Assembly (NCBI GenBank): GCA_014529385.2
Contig: CM043946.1
Location: 20,762,577 to 20,826,576 of the forward strand
DNA from: Adiantum capillus-veneris
Lineage: Eukaryota > Streptophyta > Polypodiopsida > Polypodiales > Pteridaceae
Direction of reading: 5' to 3'
Length of the DNA stretch: 64,000 nucleotides
The notes below the pieces were generated by a model. That model ran no database searches, was not told the origin of the DNA, and was given only the letters and a program-made list of their open reading frames with translations. Shown piece after piece: positions 1 through 11,223 of this stretch. The translations under genes and the position numbers were made by a program. The first letter of the stretch is position 1. Every line of letters starts with the position of its first letter.

Positions 1-164
1 CTCACATTAGTACAATTTCTTCCCCAATAAGCATGCATGAGCAATATGCGTTTGGGCTTGTCTCACATACACTCCCAAGTGCAACCTTTTGTGTGGCTAC
101 AAACATGCATAATCTATCACCTTGATTAAAATCCATACCTGCAAGAAAGTTTCAACAATATTTG

Positions 165-1495
165 TTAGGAAAACCACATTTCATTGTGAGTATATATGTA
201 CATGTTTCATGATGAATATATACACACAGGGCACTATATGTGGTTGTTTCATGATGTGTATACAAAATCCTATGGACTTAGGGCCACAGGATGCTATATA
301 TAGGTGTTTTCATCATGAGTATGTATTAATCCTACGGCCTTAGGGCCAATGATTTTTTATGTAGGTGTTTTGTGCTGAGTATATATAAATCATATGGCCT
401 TTAGTCCATATGATGTTTTATGGAGGTGTTTTGTGTTGAGTAAACATACATCCTATGGCCTGAGGGCCATAGGGCACTATATGTAGTTGTCTCGTGCTGG
501 GTATATAGCATCATATGTCATTAGGGCTAAATGATGATATCTGTAGGTGTTTTGCAATGTAACTGTACACATCCTATGGCCTGAGGGACATAGGGCACTA
601 TATGTAGTTGTTTCATGATGGGTATATAACATCCTGTGGCCTTAGGGCCATAGGATGCTATATGTAGATGCAACTGTACACATCCTATGGCCTGAGGGCC
701 ATACGGAACTATATGTAGTTGTCTCATGATAGGCATATAACATCCTATGGATTTAGGGCCATAGGATGCTATATGTAGGTGTTTCGCAATACAACTGTAC
801 ACATCCTATGGCCTGAGGGCCATAGGGCACTATATGTAGTTGTCTCATGATGAGCATATAACATCCTGTGGCCTTAGGGCCATAGGATGCTATATGTAGG
901 TGTTTTGCAATGCAACTGTACACATTCTATGGTCTGAAGGCCATAGGGCACTATATGTAGTTGTCTCATGATGGGTATATAACATCCTATGGCCTTAGGC
1001 CCATAGGATGCTATATGTGGGTGTTTTGTGTTGAGTATATATAGATCATATATCCTTTAGTCTATATGATGTTTTATGTAGGTGTTTTGTGTTGAGTAAA
1101 TATACATCGTATGGCCTGAGGGCCATAGGGCACTATATGTAGTTGTCTCATGATGGGTATATAGCATCATGTGGCCTTAGGGACACAATGAGTTTGTATA
1201 CATCCTTTGGACTTAGGTCCATAGGATGCTATATGTAGGTGTCTTGATATGATTATATATATATACATCCTATGGACTTAGGTCCATAGGGCCCTATACG
1301 TAGGTGTTTCAAGAGGAGTATATGAACATCCTACGGACAAAAGGCCATAGAATGCTATAGGTTGATGTTTCTAGCTAAGTATATATAGATCTTATGGATT
1401 TATGACCACAAGGTACTATGTATTTTTGTTATGTGGTGAGCTATGTATGCATCCTATGAACTTTGGGCCGTAGGGTGCAATATATAGTGATTTCA
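165..1495. repeat. Minisatellite array 1, ~60 bp units with palindromic core
   Basis: About 21 units of roughly 60 bp, with cores near 268, 330, 452, 571, 631, 682, 741, 805, 863, 922, 983, 1105 and 1267. Each unit has 9-bp inverted arms, CCTATGGCC and GGCCATAGG, around a 4-nt centre. The copies at 452-473 and 805-826 have exact arms with centre TGAG. The linker between cores reads like TATATGTAGTTGTCTCATGA in one unit and TATATGTAGGTGTTTTGCAA in the next, so units alternate and the real repeat is a dimer of about 120 bp in the middle of the array. Similar cores with other linkers form arrays 2-4. ORFs predicted across it are repeat translations, not genes. Confidence 0.9.
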
Positions 1496-4400
1496 AAAAG
1501 CTAGAGCCCGCCACGACATAAGGGGATACGTATGAGCTGCACGATATGCCACATGGTGCATCCACATTGATTGATCATATGCCATGTGGTGTATCCACAA
1601 CCATTAATTATATATAGAGACCGTGCCTCAAGTAGTCCCGTGGATGTACATCCTTATGATATGTTTACATCTTTGAAGGGACATAAAAAACGACGGTATG
1701 CATGTATCGCATAATCAAATTTGTGATCAAATTGCGTATGTGCACCTTTACAACCCTCTTCGCAAATGCACACCAGCACCTTTGCAACCCATTCTAAATA
1801 CTATTTGTATAAATATGTGCATGTTGCATGTATACTCACACTTTCAAAACACTTGCAATTAGTGTGCAATTGCACGTGCCAAAAAAAAGCCTTTTTTTTT
1901 TGCTTACCCCAAATTTTTCCAAACTGTGTTTTCAAGTCTCCCAATCAATATGGCACAAAAAAATATCGCAATTTTTGCGAGGGAAAATTCTCTAATTTTG
2001 AATGCTTTTTAGTGTATTTTTCAGTATGCGATTTTTGGCCCCGAGACGGTGATTTCGACCATGGGTGTCATTCCGCTCGTAGCGAGACAACACGGGCACT
2101 GACAAAGTCTCACGCCAATATTTTGAAAAAATTCTACACTTTTTATTATTATTTTTTTGTTTTTGCGGAAAGCTCTTTAAGTTTCCAGTCCTTAGGTATG
2201 ACTCTTCCCCTAAGAAAACGATTTTAAACCCTTCAAAATTCAAAATAAAAGAGAGCGAGAAGTTTGGGTGTAAAATTTGAAAGTTGAACTTTGAATTTTG
2301 AACTAACAAAATTGATTAACCTTATCTCTCTTTCTTTCTCTGTCTCTCTCTTTCTTTTCAAAACCCTACTCTACTCTCTCGAACATAGCTCTTTGCGCCT
2401 CTCCTGAATGCCCTCCGTGCGCGCTCCCTATGCCTCTCCTCCCTCCCTACGTCGTTCTCAAACGCCTCCTTTGTGCCACCTCTGCTACGTGCCCTCCCTA
2501 CGCCTCAAAGCGCCTCCACTCTTGAACAAAGAGCGCCCCTCTAGTCACCCTTATTGCACCTCTTCTCCCAAACAAACAACACCTCATGCTACCCTTCACT
2601 GAATGAATAGCCTCCCTTTACCACCCTCCATGTGCCTCTGAAGCGTGCAACATCTCACGACATCTGTGAGGGCCATGCTCGGGGACCACCGCTTGTACCA
2701 TCTCCACATGGATACATCGTGATCTCTGACATACCTCCTTCTTGAGACCGACACCAAGACAAGACCCCTCCTGCTCTCCAATGCCAACTCAAGGGGGTGA
2801 TATCATTCAATTTTTCTCATATGGATTCCTTGAGCCCAAAGAACCTTGCTTACCGATCAAACTTACCAATCAAAGTCATCAGACTAACTTGGAACTCAAC
2901 CTTCCAGGGTCAACTGGTGGGAGTTCTCTAATTCACCCTTGGTTCAAGGTCATTGACACTTTTTTCTCAGTTAGGACCGAGCACAACCGTCAATGAGTTC
3001 CCCTAAGGTGTTCCCCGCTCCGTAGATTGGAATCCCTTTTTCCCCGCTTTGGACTTAATTGCTAAGACAAGATAAGATTGGGTTCAACTTTTCGGCCAAC
3101 TATTAACCCTACGGAATCCGTCCACCCACCGAACCTTTTGATAAATGTACCTTCACAAGGTAGTACTATGATACTAGAAAATAGTATTCCAATCATGGCG
3201 AACCAAGAATACATTTCAAGCATTTGAAAGTAGCATGCAAACTATTGCATACCCTTGCAAATGTGCATTTATCAGGTTGTTCCCACCTTTTCCTTTATAG
3301 AATATTTTTACTTCCTTTTTCCTTTAATATTAGCAAGATTATCTAGTTATCTTTCAAGCAGTCACATATACTTCTCCAAGCATATCCCGATCCTCGTCCT
3401 AGGACTCGGGTATCCTGTCTCCTTTGCCACGTGAGAAGGCGACACCTTTACACAGATTCCAATTCTTATTTTTCTTTATCTTGTGTGGGAAAGGTTTCAA
3501 AAATAATCTACTTTGGGTTCCTTTTAAATCAATAATCCTGAGAAGAAGAGCAAAGGTCCGGCTAATGAGGACAATTGTGGAATAGCCCATTTAAGTTCCT
3601 AGCCTTTCCAAGGTTCTTTTTTCCCAAACAATTTGAAGAGTTCCTTAATTAAATCAAATCCTCCTCCCTTATCATGATCCCTCCATGGATCCTTTTTCCT
3701 TCCTCCTTTTCCCGTCGGCATCAGGCCTACATGGACTAGGTTGATTTCCAGACGCATCCACGGGTCACATCCACCCGGCCAGGACACACCCCCATTCAAT
3801 CCCATTTCTAGGGTAGTGAATGAACCTTGAGCTCAACCATAGACCAACGGTTATCAGTCCTAGCCGAAAAGGACCATCCCCCATTGTATCCCACAGGTAA
3901 ACACCTGCACCGGCCTTTTTCCAAACATGAAGACAAGTTCACACTTAAATCGCTATGTTATGCTAGGGCTATCCACGTCAATCTTCTCGGTAAAAGTTTT
4001 TAATCCTAGTTGTAATTTTAGATTAAGCTCCTTGAGTTATAAACCCATAATTCATAATTCCTTTTAATTTTTTATTCAAACAAGACCTTAAGAAAACAAC
4101 GAATCTCATGGAAGTTTAAGGTTTTGTCTCTACGTAAGTTTCAAGTTATCCCCAACTTCGATGGATCCCATTTTGGTCCCTTTTCATCATTTGCCATCCA
4201 TGGGGCATCTCCATGGAAGTTTTGGGAGTTTTATGTTCAAGCAACACAGTCATGACATCCTTGAATCTATCCCCTTACTCTCCCCTTCTAATTTGCAAAA
4301 CAAACTTGAAGCAGACAAACTTGAAATAAACAATGCATATGCTTTTTATAATGAGTTTTTACTTTGGTGTGTCTATCTGTTGTACACACAAAACTTCAAA

Positions 4401-5107
4401 ATGCACCTACAACCTTGTGCAACTAATCAAAACTTCCTTTGAGTGCTTATGCAAGAGTAAAACCCTTCTATGCATGGTAGTGTAAAATGGCAAAGTTCCT
4501 AAGAGTGGACTTGCTAGTGTATCGTAAAATATGCATGTAATAGTGTATGAATGATTTACAAATTCTTCTTTATGAAGGTATTTAGGCGTACCTTTACTAC
4601 CGTGGAGAGGATTAATCAAGTGTCTTAAAGAGGCTTAAGGTTTTGGAACCTTAATGTGTAGATAGTAGGGTATTTTCCTTGCTTTGGAAGAGCAACGGCA
4701 AGTGTATTGATGTGGCCGGATCTTTTCCGCTTTCCTTTGCTTGAAAACCACAAATTTGGTTATGGGAATAGAAAGAGATTAAGAAAATTCAAGCTATGGA
4801 AAGCTTGTAGGTTAAGAGAGAGAAGTTGAAGAGGGTAATGGTAATTTGGATTTTGGTTATGGCTTCTCTTGAGGAGAGAAATGTGTGTAGGGTGTGTATG
4901 AAGAATGAGGATTAGCTATGGATTTCATAGCTCACTATTAAGCTTGTATTTTCAAAATGTGTAGAGAAATGAAATGAAGTGAAGCGTAGCAAAGTGTTTA
5001 ATGAGTAGGGAAGGCGTCCTTTTAAACTGAATTTTGATAAGTCCCTTTACTTATCGTGATAAGTTACTTTTGCATATCTTGATATGATTTCTTCCTTTTC
5101 AAAGCTT
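1496..5107. other. Unassigned intergenic stretch
   Basis: I see no supportable gene in these 3.6 kb. A 24-bp sequence beginning ATATGCCA is repeated 33 bp apart (1544-1567 and 1577-1600). A pyrimidine-rich CT tract lies at about 2320-2360. Short ORFs on both strands lack recognisable domains and have no conserved neighbours. The 2890-3900 part has slightly different, more GC-balanced text than its surroundings, but nothing that I can assign. Confidence 0.6.
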
Positions 5108-5365
5108 CACCAACAAGCTACTTATGCAAGAAGCTAATTTCTCGACAAGTGGCTTATGCAAGAAGCAACTTTTTCTACAAGTGGCTTATGCAAGAAGCTA
5201 CTTTCCAACAAGTGGCTTATGCATGAAGCTACTTTTCCAACAAGTGGCTACTTTTTCAATTCAACAAGTGGCTATTTTTCAATTCAGCAAGTGGATTTTT
5301 CAACAATATAATTTTTCAACAAGTGGCTTCTTCAACAAGCTACTTTCAACAAGTTACTTTTTCAC
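5108..5365. repeat. Degenerate ~33 bp minisatellite
   Basis: The phrase CAAGTGGCTTATGCAAGAAG, followed by a TACTTTTCCAA-like tail, recurs about seven times with decaying length (clear starts near 5149, 5181 and 5210; shorter forms to about 5350). The ORF reading through it is the repeat translated. It is unrelated in sequence to the palindromic arrays. Confidence 0.8.
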
Positions 5366-5430
5366 CTTACCCTTATTCTTTCTTTGTTTTCTTATGCAAA
5401 TTTTTTCTTGAGATAAAACTAATATTCCAT

Positions 5431-5546
5431 GCATTGGTTATATCCACGTTCCCATGGTGAAAACTAAAAGTGTCTCATGGATAGCTTTGCATTGGTTATG
5501 TCCACGTTCCCATGGTTAAAACTGAAAGCGTCTCATGGGTAGCTAG
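5431..5546. repeat. 58-bp direct duplication
   Basis: Two copies of a 58-bp sequence beginning GCATTGGTTATRTCCACGTT start at 5431 and 5489 and differ at a handful of positions. It is a local tandem duplication with no visible coding role. Confidence 0.85.
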
Positions 5547-6114
5547 GATGCTTTACTTGATCGTATTCGAAAAGTCGACGGCTTAGATATTTTAGCAAGT
5601 AAGGGATAAGAGGAGGACCTTACAACATTGAACGCCTCCCTGAGCCTCTCTCATAAACGTGAATCATCCTACGATGCCGCCTCTTCCGCCTTCTCTCTCC
5701 CTCCCTGCGCCTCTCTCCCAAACACGACAGTGCCTCACGACACTGCTCGCAGGTAAGCTCAATCTTTTTTTGTACATTTACTTCCTCTCTTATAAAAAAA
5801 TAGTAAAACAATAAAACATTAAAACAATAAAGAACTAACCTTTGTATTTTACGCTTTTTGTTGGTGTGAGAGAGGTCCTAGAAAGAGGAGATATGGTAGG
5901 GGGTGTCTGAATGACGATGGTACAGGCAAACCGGTAGATAATATTCAAGCCCAAAATTCACAAGGGACTGTCTGCTATATGAATGGGGAGAGATGAGAAG
6001 AGGGAGAAAAAAAGTTATTTGGAGTGAGAGAGAAAGGAGAGGAAGAGAGACAAACAAAGGAGAGGAAGCTGATAGAGAGGGAGGAGAGGTAGTAATGTCA
6101 AATAAAAAAATCAA

Positions 6115-6120
<6 letters not shown>

Positions 6121-6187
<67 letters not shown>
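6121..6187. repeat. GA microsatellite
   Basis: An uninterrupted GA dinucleotide run of 67 bp, preceded by a purine-rich stretch from about 5990. It borders the start of minisatellite array 2. ORFs that read as long RE or LS dipeptide runs on the two strands are artefacts of this tract. Confidence 0.95.
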
Positions 6188-6189
<2 letters not shown>

Positions 6190-6927
6190 CACCTTGTGGC
6201 CCTTGGGCCATAGGGTCTCAATGTAAATCATAGAGGGGTTTGTGGTAGCATAGAGCACACCTGGGCCCTAGTCCATAGGTTGTCAATGTACATCATTTAG
6301 TTTTTTTTAAAGTATTGGCATGGAGGATGACACCTTGTTGCCGTAAAGCAATAGGAGAAAAACCTAGAGCAATGGTGGTTTCTTATTAGCATAGAGGACA
6401 ACCGTCATAAGTTGACAAGATAGAGCATGGAGAGTTTTCCCTAGTATACAAAAAACCCTATGGCCACAAAGAGAGAACCCTATGGACTTGGGCCCATAGG
6501 TTGCCAAAAAACCCTCATAGTGGTTTCTAGCATACAAGGGACCCTATGGCCTTCAAGCCACATGGTGCCACTATAGAGCAAATAGTGTTTTTTACTGCAT
6601 AGAGGGAACCCTATGGCCCATAGGGTGTCAATATAGAGAAAACAGAGGCTCTTACTAGCATAGAGAGGACCCTATGGCCTTCAGCCCACAAGGTCTCCTC
6701 AATATAGAGAAAATAGTGTTTTTTATTGGCATAGAGAGGACCCTATGGCCCTAGGTCCATAGGTTGCCAAAAAACCCTCATGAAGGGTTTCTTCAAAACA
6801 TAGAGGACACCTTGTGGCCTTGGGGTCATAGGATGTGTACATCATAGAGAGGTTCTTACTAGCATACAGGGAACCCTAGGGTGCCAATATCGAGCATAGA
6901 TCGGTTCTTACTAGCATAGAGAGGACC
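6185..6927. repeat. Minisatellite array 2, left part
   Basis: Units of about 60-70 bp with a CCCTATGGCC...GGCCATAGG-like core and linkers of the type ATAGAGCATAGAGAGGTTCT and TTACTAGCATAGAGG. Units are more diverged here than in array 1. The array is interrupted by element A and resumes at 29351 with the same linker type, so 6185-6927, 7638-8239 and 29351-31420 were one array before the insertion and the local duplication. Confidence 0.85.
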
Positions 6928-7637
6928 TGTTGGAGCCCCATTGGTCCAACTGTTGTTATGAGCCCATCTTGTAAAGCATATCAAATTCCCATTTTAAAGT
7001 TTTGTCTGTGTGAGTGAGCGTACTCTCTGTAACAGAGAGAGTGAGAGTTTTATCTTAATGCTACGCGCGCACCGATGGTCGAAATCGAGTGCGGAGAAGT
7101 GCAGTGTGTTGCCCCCGACAAGAGTTACGCGCCAACACCTACATTGCGGGTGTACAATCTGGCTTTGCGAACTCGATCCACAACCATCCCAATCTGAGTC
7201 CGAAAAAGCATGTAAGTATGGCGGCAATAATCCCCCCTTGGGATAAAACAAGCCAAGATGTAAAGTGCCACTAAGGTAGTGGAAATCCTCTTGACAACCT
7301 ACCAATGCTTAGACCCTGGGCTATGCATAAATCTGCTGACCTGTGAGACTGCAAACTATTTATCCGGCCTCGTGTTGCATACATAAATGAGGTAGCCAAC
7401 AAGAGTTTGTTAAATAGTGACATCAGCAGGAACACCAGCATCATGTAAGTCTTTATGTCAAAGACGTCTTATCATTTTGATCCATTCATCTGGGTTATGT
7501 AAAGATTAATCAGTTAGTGAGGACTCAGATTTGTTCCCACTTTGTAATAATGAGTAAGAGAACCCCATGTACATTTTTGAGCTAAGGTGACTAAAGTATA
7601 AAAGTCACCTTAGAACCATTTTTTGGATAACATTTGA
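6928..7637 (+). mobile_element. Partial LTR copy of element A, made by segmental duplication
   Basis: About 710 bp matching the start of A's left LTR. It begins TGTTGGAGCCCCATTGG and includes the TATA-like box TATAAAAG at 7597-7604 and the embedded antisense Copia fragment (6994-7305). It is not a separate insertion: the same GGACC and array sequence precede it as precede the true LTR at 8240, and it ends at the duplication breakpoint. Confidence 0.88.
6994..7305 (-). mobile_element. Antisense Copia reverse transcriptase/RNase H fragment (duplicate copy)
   Basis: Duplicate of the fragment at 8306-8617, carried by the 1.31 kb segmental duplication. The minus-strand translation contains HYLSGTLHLGLFYPKGG and then FSDSDWDG, which match the stretch between reverse transcriptase and RNase H of Ty1/Copia polyproteins. 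It is a short degraded fossil. Confidence 0.6.
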
Positions 7638-8234
7638 GGATGACACCTTGTTGCCGTAAAGCAATAGGAGACAAACCTAGAGCAATGGTGGTTTCTTATT
7701 AGCATAGAGGACAACCGCCATAAGTTGACAAGATAGAGCATGGAGAGTTTTCCCTAGTATACAAAAAACCCTATGGCCACAAAGAGAGCCCCTATGGACT
7801 TGGGCCCATAGGTTGCCAAAAAACCCTCATAGTGGTTTCTAGCATACAAGGGACCCTATGGACTTCAAGCCACATGGTGCCACTATAGAGCAAATAGTGT
7901 TTTTGACTGCATAGAGGGAACCCTATGGCCCATAGGGTGTCAATATAGAGAAAACAGAGGCTCTTACTAGCATAGAGAGGACCCTATGGCCTTCAGCCCA
8001 CAAGGTCTCCTCAATATAGAGAAAATAGTGTTTTTTATTGGCATAGAGAGGACCCTATGGCCCTAGGTCCATAGGTTGCCAAAAAACCCTCATGAAGGGT
8101 TTCTTCAAAACATAGAGGACACCTTGTGGCCTTGGGGTCATAGGATGTGTACATCACAGAGAGGTTCTTACTAGCATACAGGGAACCCTAGGGTGCCAAT
8201 ATCGAGCATAGATCGGTTCTTACTAGCATAGAGA

Positions 8235-8239
8235 GGACC
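8235..8239. repeat. Target-site duplication of element A, left copy
   Basis: GGACC immediately before the LTR start TGTTGG. The same five bases follow the right LTR at 29351-29355. The target was the phrase AGAGGACCCTATGG of the minisatellite. Confidence 0.92.
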
Positions 8240-8305
8240 TGTTGGAGCCCCATTGGTCCAACTGTTGTTATGAGCCCATCTTGTAAAGCATATCAAATTC
8301 CCATT

Positions 8306-8617
8306 TTAAAGTTTTGTCTGTGTGAGTGAGCGTACTCTCTGTACGAGAGAGAGTGAGAGTTTTATCTTAATGCTACGCGCGCACCGATGGTCGAAATCGA
8401 GTGCGGAGAAGTGCAGTGTGTTGCCCCCGACAAGAGTTATGCGCCAACACCTACGTTGCGGGTGTACAATCTGGCTTTGCGAACTCGATCCACAACCATC
8501 CCAATCTGAGTCCGAAAAAACATGTAAGTATGGCGGCAATAATCCCCCCTTGGGATAAAACAAGCCAAGATGTAAAGTGCCACTAAGGTAGTGGAAATCC
8601 TCTTGACAACCTACCAA
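8306..8617 (-). mobile_element. Antisense Copia RT/RNase H fragment inside the LTR of A
   Basis: The minus strand encodes a stretch like VGCQEDFHYLSGTLHLGLF followed by YPKGG and FSDSDWDG. This is the linker and first RNase H strand characteristic of Ty1/Copia polymerases (family consensus RYLxGTxxLGLxY and DxDWAG). It is a degraded remnant without LTRs of its own. It sits in a ~450 bp block present in the left LTR of A and its duplicate, but absent from the right LTR. Confidence 0.6.
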
Positions 8618-8908
8618 TGCTTAGACCCTGGGCTATGCATAAATCTGCTGACCTGTGAGATTGCAAACTATTTATCCGGCCTCGTGTTGCATACATAAAT
8701 GAGGTAGCCAACAGTAGTTTGGTAAAGAGTGACATCAGCAGGATCACCAGCATCATGTAAGTCTTTATGTCAAAGACGTCTTATCATTTTGATCCATTCG
8801 TCTGGGTTATGTAAAGATTAATCAGTTAGTGAGGACTCAGATTTGTTCCCACTTTGTAATAATGAGTAAGAGAACCCCATGTACATTTTTGAGCTAAGGT
8901 GACTAAAG

Positions 8909-8916
8909 TATAAAAG
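8909..8916 (+). promoter_or_regulatory. TATA-like box in left LTR of A
   Basis: TATAAAAG, preceded by GACTAAAG and kept identical in the right LTR (28757-28764) and in the duplicated copy (7597-7604). It is the likely core promoter of the element. The start site is not determined. Confidence 0.6.
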
Positions 8917-9570
8917 TCACCTTAGAACCATTTTTTGGATAACATTTGAATATTATCCTCTTCGCTATGCGCTTCTCCCTCACTGGATTCACGACATAAC
9001 CACACCATCGCGGAAGTCTCTCCGAGAGCTACGCGCCCACCCCACGCATTCACCGTTTCGAGTTGATCGCGATCGATTCTTCCTCGAGCTTGTTTTGCTT
9101 GTAAGTAGCACAAATGGTGTCTGTTTTTAATAATCAAGTGCTTCATGGAATGAGAAAGAGATTAGCTACACATAGATACTCATAAACTTAAGTTTAGCCC
9201 ACTTTTGGATTATGACATACTAGTCTATCGTGACTGTATTCGAGATGACTAGGGTTCAAATCTGGTGAGACTAGACTTATAGGTAAGTATATCCTAGTGA
9301 GAGGATAGTGCCTAGTAAGTTTGATGCGATTCCGAGTTTATTGGAAGTGTAAACGGTGTTGTGAGCGTTTAGGGATAGAGTGGGTTGCATTCTACCAGGG
9401 TTAGTGATTGATGCATCATAAAAGTGTGTATGTGTAGATTGGTCTCAGCCTGACAAGCTAACGAGATTGCCTACGTGCATCTACAGGTTAGTCGTGTCAT
9501 CGGATGATAAGTATGTTTTCTGTGTCATGCTCGTGAGTATGAACAAGGGAGTAGTTTAGCCCTAAAACAT

Positions 9571-9588
9571 TGGCGCCGCTGCTGGGGA
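9571..9588 (+). other. Primer binding site of element A (tRNA-Asp type)
   Basis: TGGCGCCGCTGCTGGGGA starts one base after the LTR end. It closely matches the tRNA-Asp-complementary site TGGCGCCGTTGCCGGGGA known from Athila/Tat Gypsy elements. Confidence 0.85.
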
Positions 9589-11223
9589 TACAAGACCTTC
9601 AGTAGGGAGATCTACGTCACTCGTGTGATGGTTAGCTTACGTTAGTTTTGACTAGAGAGAGCTTAAACTTTTAGAACAAGATCCAGGATAGAGTATCCTA
9701 AGGTCTAGTGGATATCCAGGAAGCCTATGTCTTGCCGAGGGTCTGCGACTAGTTAGATTTAGTTAAGTAGGATAATGTGGAGTTATGGTTTTTGGTTTTG
9801 AGTGCTTGTTATACTTGTGAAGAAATAGAGTAGAAAAACGCTGTAAAACCGCAAAAAACAAACAAAAAGAAGAAACAATAAGGCTGTTTTCTTGCTTTGA
9901 AAGCAAAACCCACCCCATATACCCTTGAAAGGGGTGAAAAGAGTCGACATTGAAATTTATGATCCAACACTCGAGAAAACATAAAAACTGCGACCAAAAC
10001 CAACAAAAAAAGAAACACTTGATTGTCATAAGGAAACACTAAGTGAACCTAAAGAGGCCAAGAAGAGATATAACCATTAGCCAAGGGTAAACTAACTGTG
10101 TCATGAGGTATGATTGATGTTCACAAGTTTAAGATGAAGTGTCATCAAATTTGCATCACTTCAAGTGCAATGTAGTTGTGAATTGTCAGAGAAAAGTGAA
10201 ATTTGTGAAGTGCTTGAGTTTGAGGTCAAAATAAGTCCAAATTTCATAAAACTTGGGGGATAGACTTATATGGGCACAGGGAACAAGACTATGCAAAAAC
10301 AGACAAAAAATTAAGTCCCCATTTCTCTCTGCCTGGTCTATCGCGATAGACTGATGAAGGTGGTGATTGATTAGCAACAAGCAAAAAACCTTTATACCAC
10401 AAGCTTAACACATCAATACAAGGGTACTCACAAAAATTGAGTGAATTTGAACACCATTTTGACCACAAAACTTCAAAACTGGTGTTTAGAGTCTGAATTC
10501 AGAGACAAGGGCAAGAAGTCTTTGGCCAAATGTCCAAACAGTGCCAAAATTGGTCAATGCACTACACAAGGGGAGGCTGAACCAACTGTGGTGAAAACTT
10601 GAGAAAAATGCTAAAATTGGAGAAAGTGCCCAGTCTATCGCAATAGACCAAGGAAATTGTTGTTGGGGAACTTTTCTTTCAAATTTTGGGGAGAGTTTTA
10701 TCAGGGCCTAAATAGCAGACACACCAAAATTAAAGGCATTTAGATCACTGAAGGTCAATCTAAGGGTCAGATAGAGAATCAAGCTCTGACTGAAATACTA
10801 AAATGGGACCAAAACCCAACCCAAGTGTCCAAACTTCATAAAACTTGAGGGATAGGCTATAGAGGGTAACTGGAACTCAAGGGTAAAGTCACATTTTTGA
10901 ATTAACTTGTGCTGAGCAAATTGTCAGTCTATCGCGATAGACTAAGAAAGTAGTGAATCAGACACGTTTTGCAATTTGTGACTATACTTCTAGGACATAC
11001 TCGCTATATAGATCCCAGCCATCATTTCATATTTGAAATTGGACCATCAGAAGACTGACTAAGGGGTTGATGTATATACTTGAAAGATTTTTGGTAATTC
11101 AGGGAAAACCCTTGTGAACAGACTAACCATCCTTGTGTAGATCCCAGAAGGAGATCAGCACAAAGCCACACAGGAAGAAGGAGTCCAGGTAAGCTTTAAG
11201 TTTGCAACCAAACTTTCATTCTT
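9589..11223 (+). other. Non-coding leader of element A
   Basis: About 1.6 kb between the primer site and the first ORF, with no supportable coding sequence. It holds three palindromic sites about 295 bp apart (10335, 10632, 10926). The text between the palindromes is A-rich and only loosely similar from one interval to the next. Confidence 0.75.
10335..10943. repeat. Three ATCGCGAT-core palindromes in leader of A
   Basis: The consensus AGTCTATCGCGATAGACT is an 18-bp perfect palindrome. Copies lie at 10335-10352 (first base differs), 10632-10649 (two differences) and 10926-10943 (exact). Start-to-start spacings are 297 and 294 bp. The same sequence recurs in the 3-prime spacer of this element at 24059-24800. 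Confidence 0.92.

Larger units (their letters stand above)
6323..8949. repeat. 1.31 kb tandem segmental duplication (6323-7637, 7638-8949)
   Basis: The sequence beginning GAGGATGACACCTTGTTGCC at 6323 restarts at 7638. Both copies then run through minisatellite array, the left edge of element A's LTR (6928 and 8240) and on to a shared end at CATTTGA. By eye the copies differ at roughly twenty positions plus 1-3 bp indels. Because each copy contains the junction between array and LTR, the duplication happened after element A inserted. The breakpoint shows only a GA-sized microhomology. Confidence 0.9.
8240..9569 (+). repeat. Left LTR of element A (1330 bp)
   Basis: Starts TGTTGGAGCC and ends CCCTAAAACA. 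It is longer than the right LTR (804 bp), mainly because it contains about 450 bp with an antisense Copia fragment and another stretch of about 95 bp near 9138-9230. The inserted 450 bp is bounded by TTTA on both sides. A TATA-like box (TATAAAAG) lies at 8909-8916 and a 10-bp palindrome GATCGCGATC at 9065-9074. Confidence 0.9.

Noticed and set aside
165-1495. CRISPR-like repeat array
   Set aside because: Spacer-like linkers are themselves repeated and degenerate, units vary in length, there are no cas genes, and the context is a plant nuclear genome. It is a minisatellite.
2890-3900. Organellar (mitochondrial) DNA insertion
   Set aside because: The text looks a little different from its surroundings, but I could not identify any mitochondrial gene, tRNA or group II intron domain V. 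An organelle genome search would decide.
5878-6258. Coding ORFs on both strands across the GA tract
   Set aside because: Their translations are long dipeptide runs from the microsatellite, with no domain outside it.
7010-7274. Plus-strand ORFs inside the LTR of A (also 8322-8586)
   Set aside because: They are the reverse side of the antisense Copia fragment and occur twice only because of the segmental duplication.
9763-10380. Minus-strand ORFs in the leader of element A
   Set aside because: Hydrophobic translations arise from poly-A-rich plus-strand text, with no start context, domain or conserved partner in element B.
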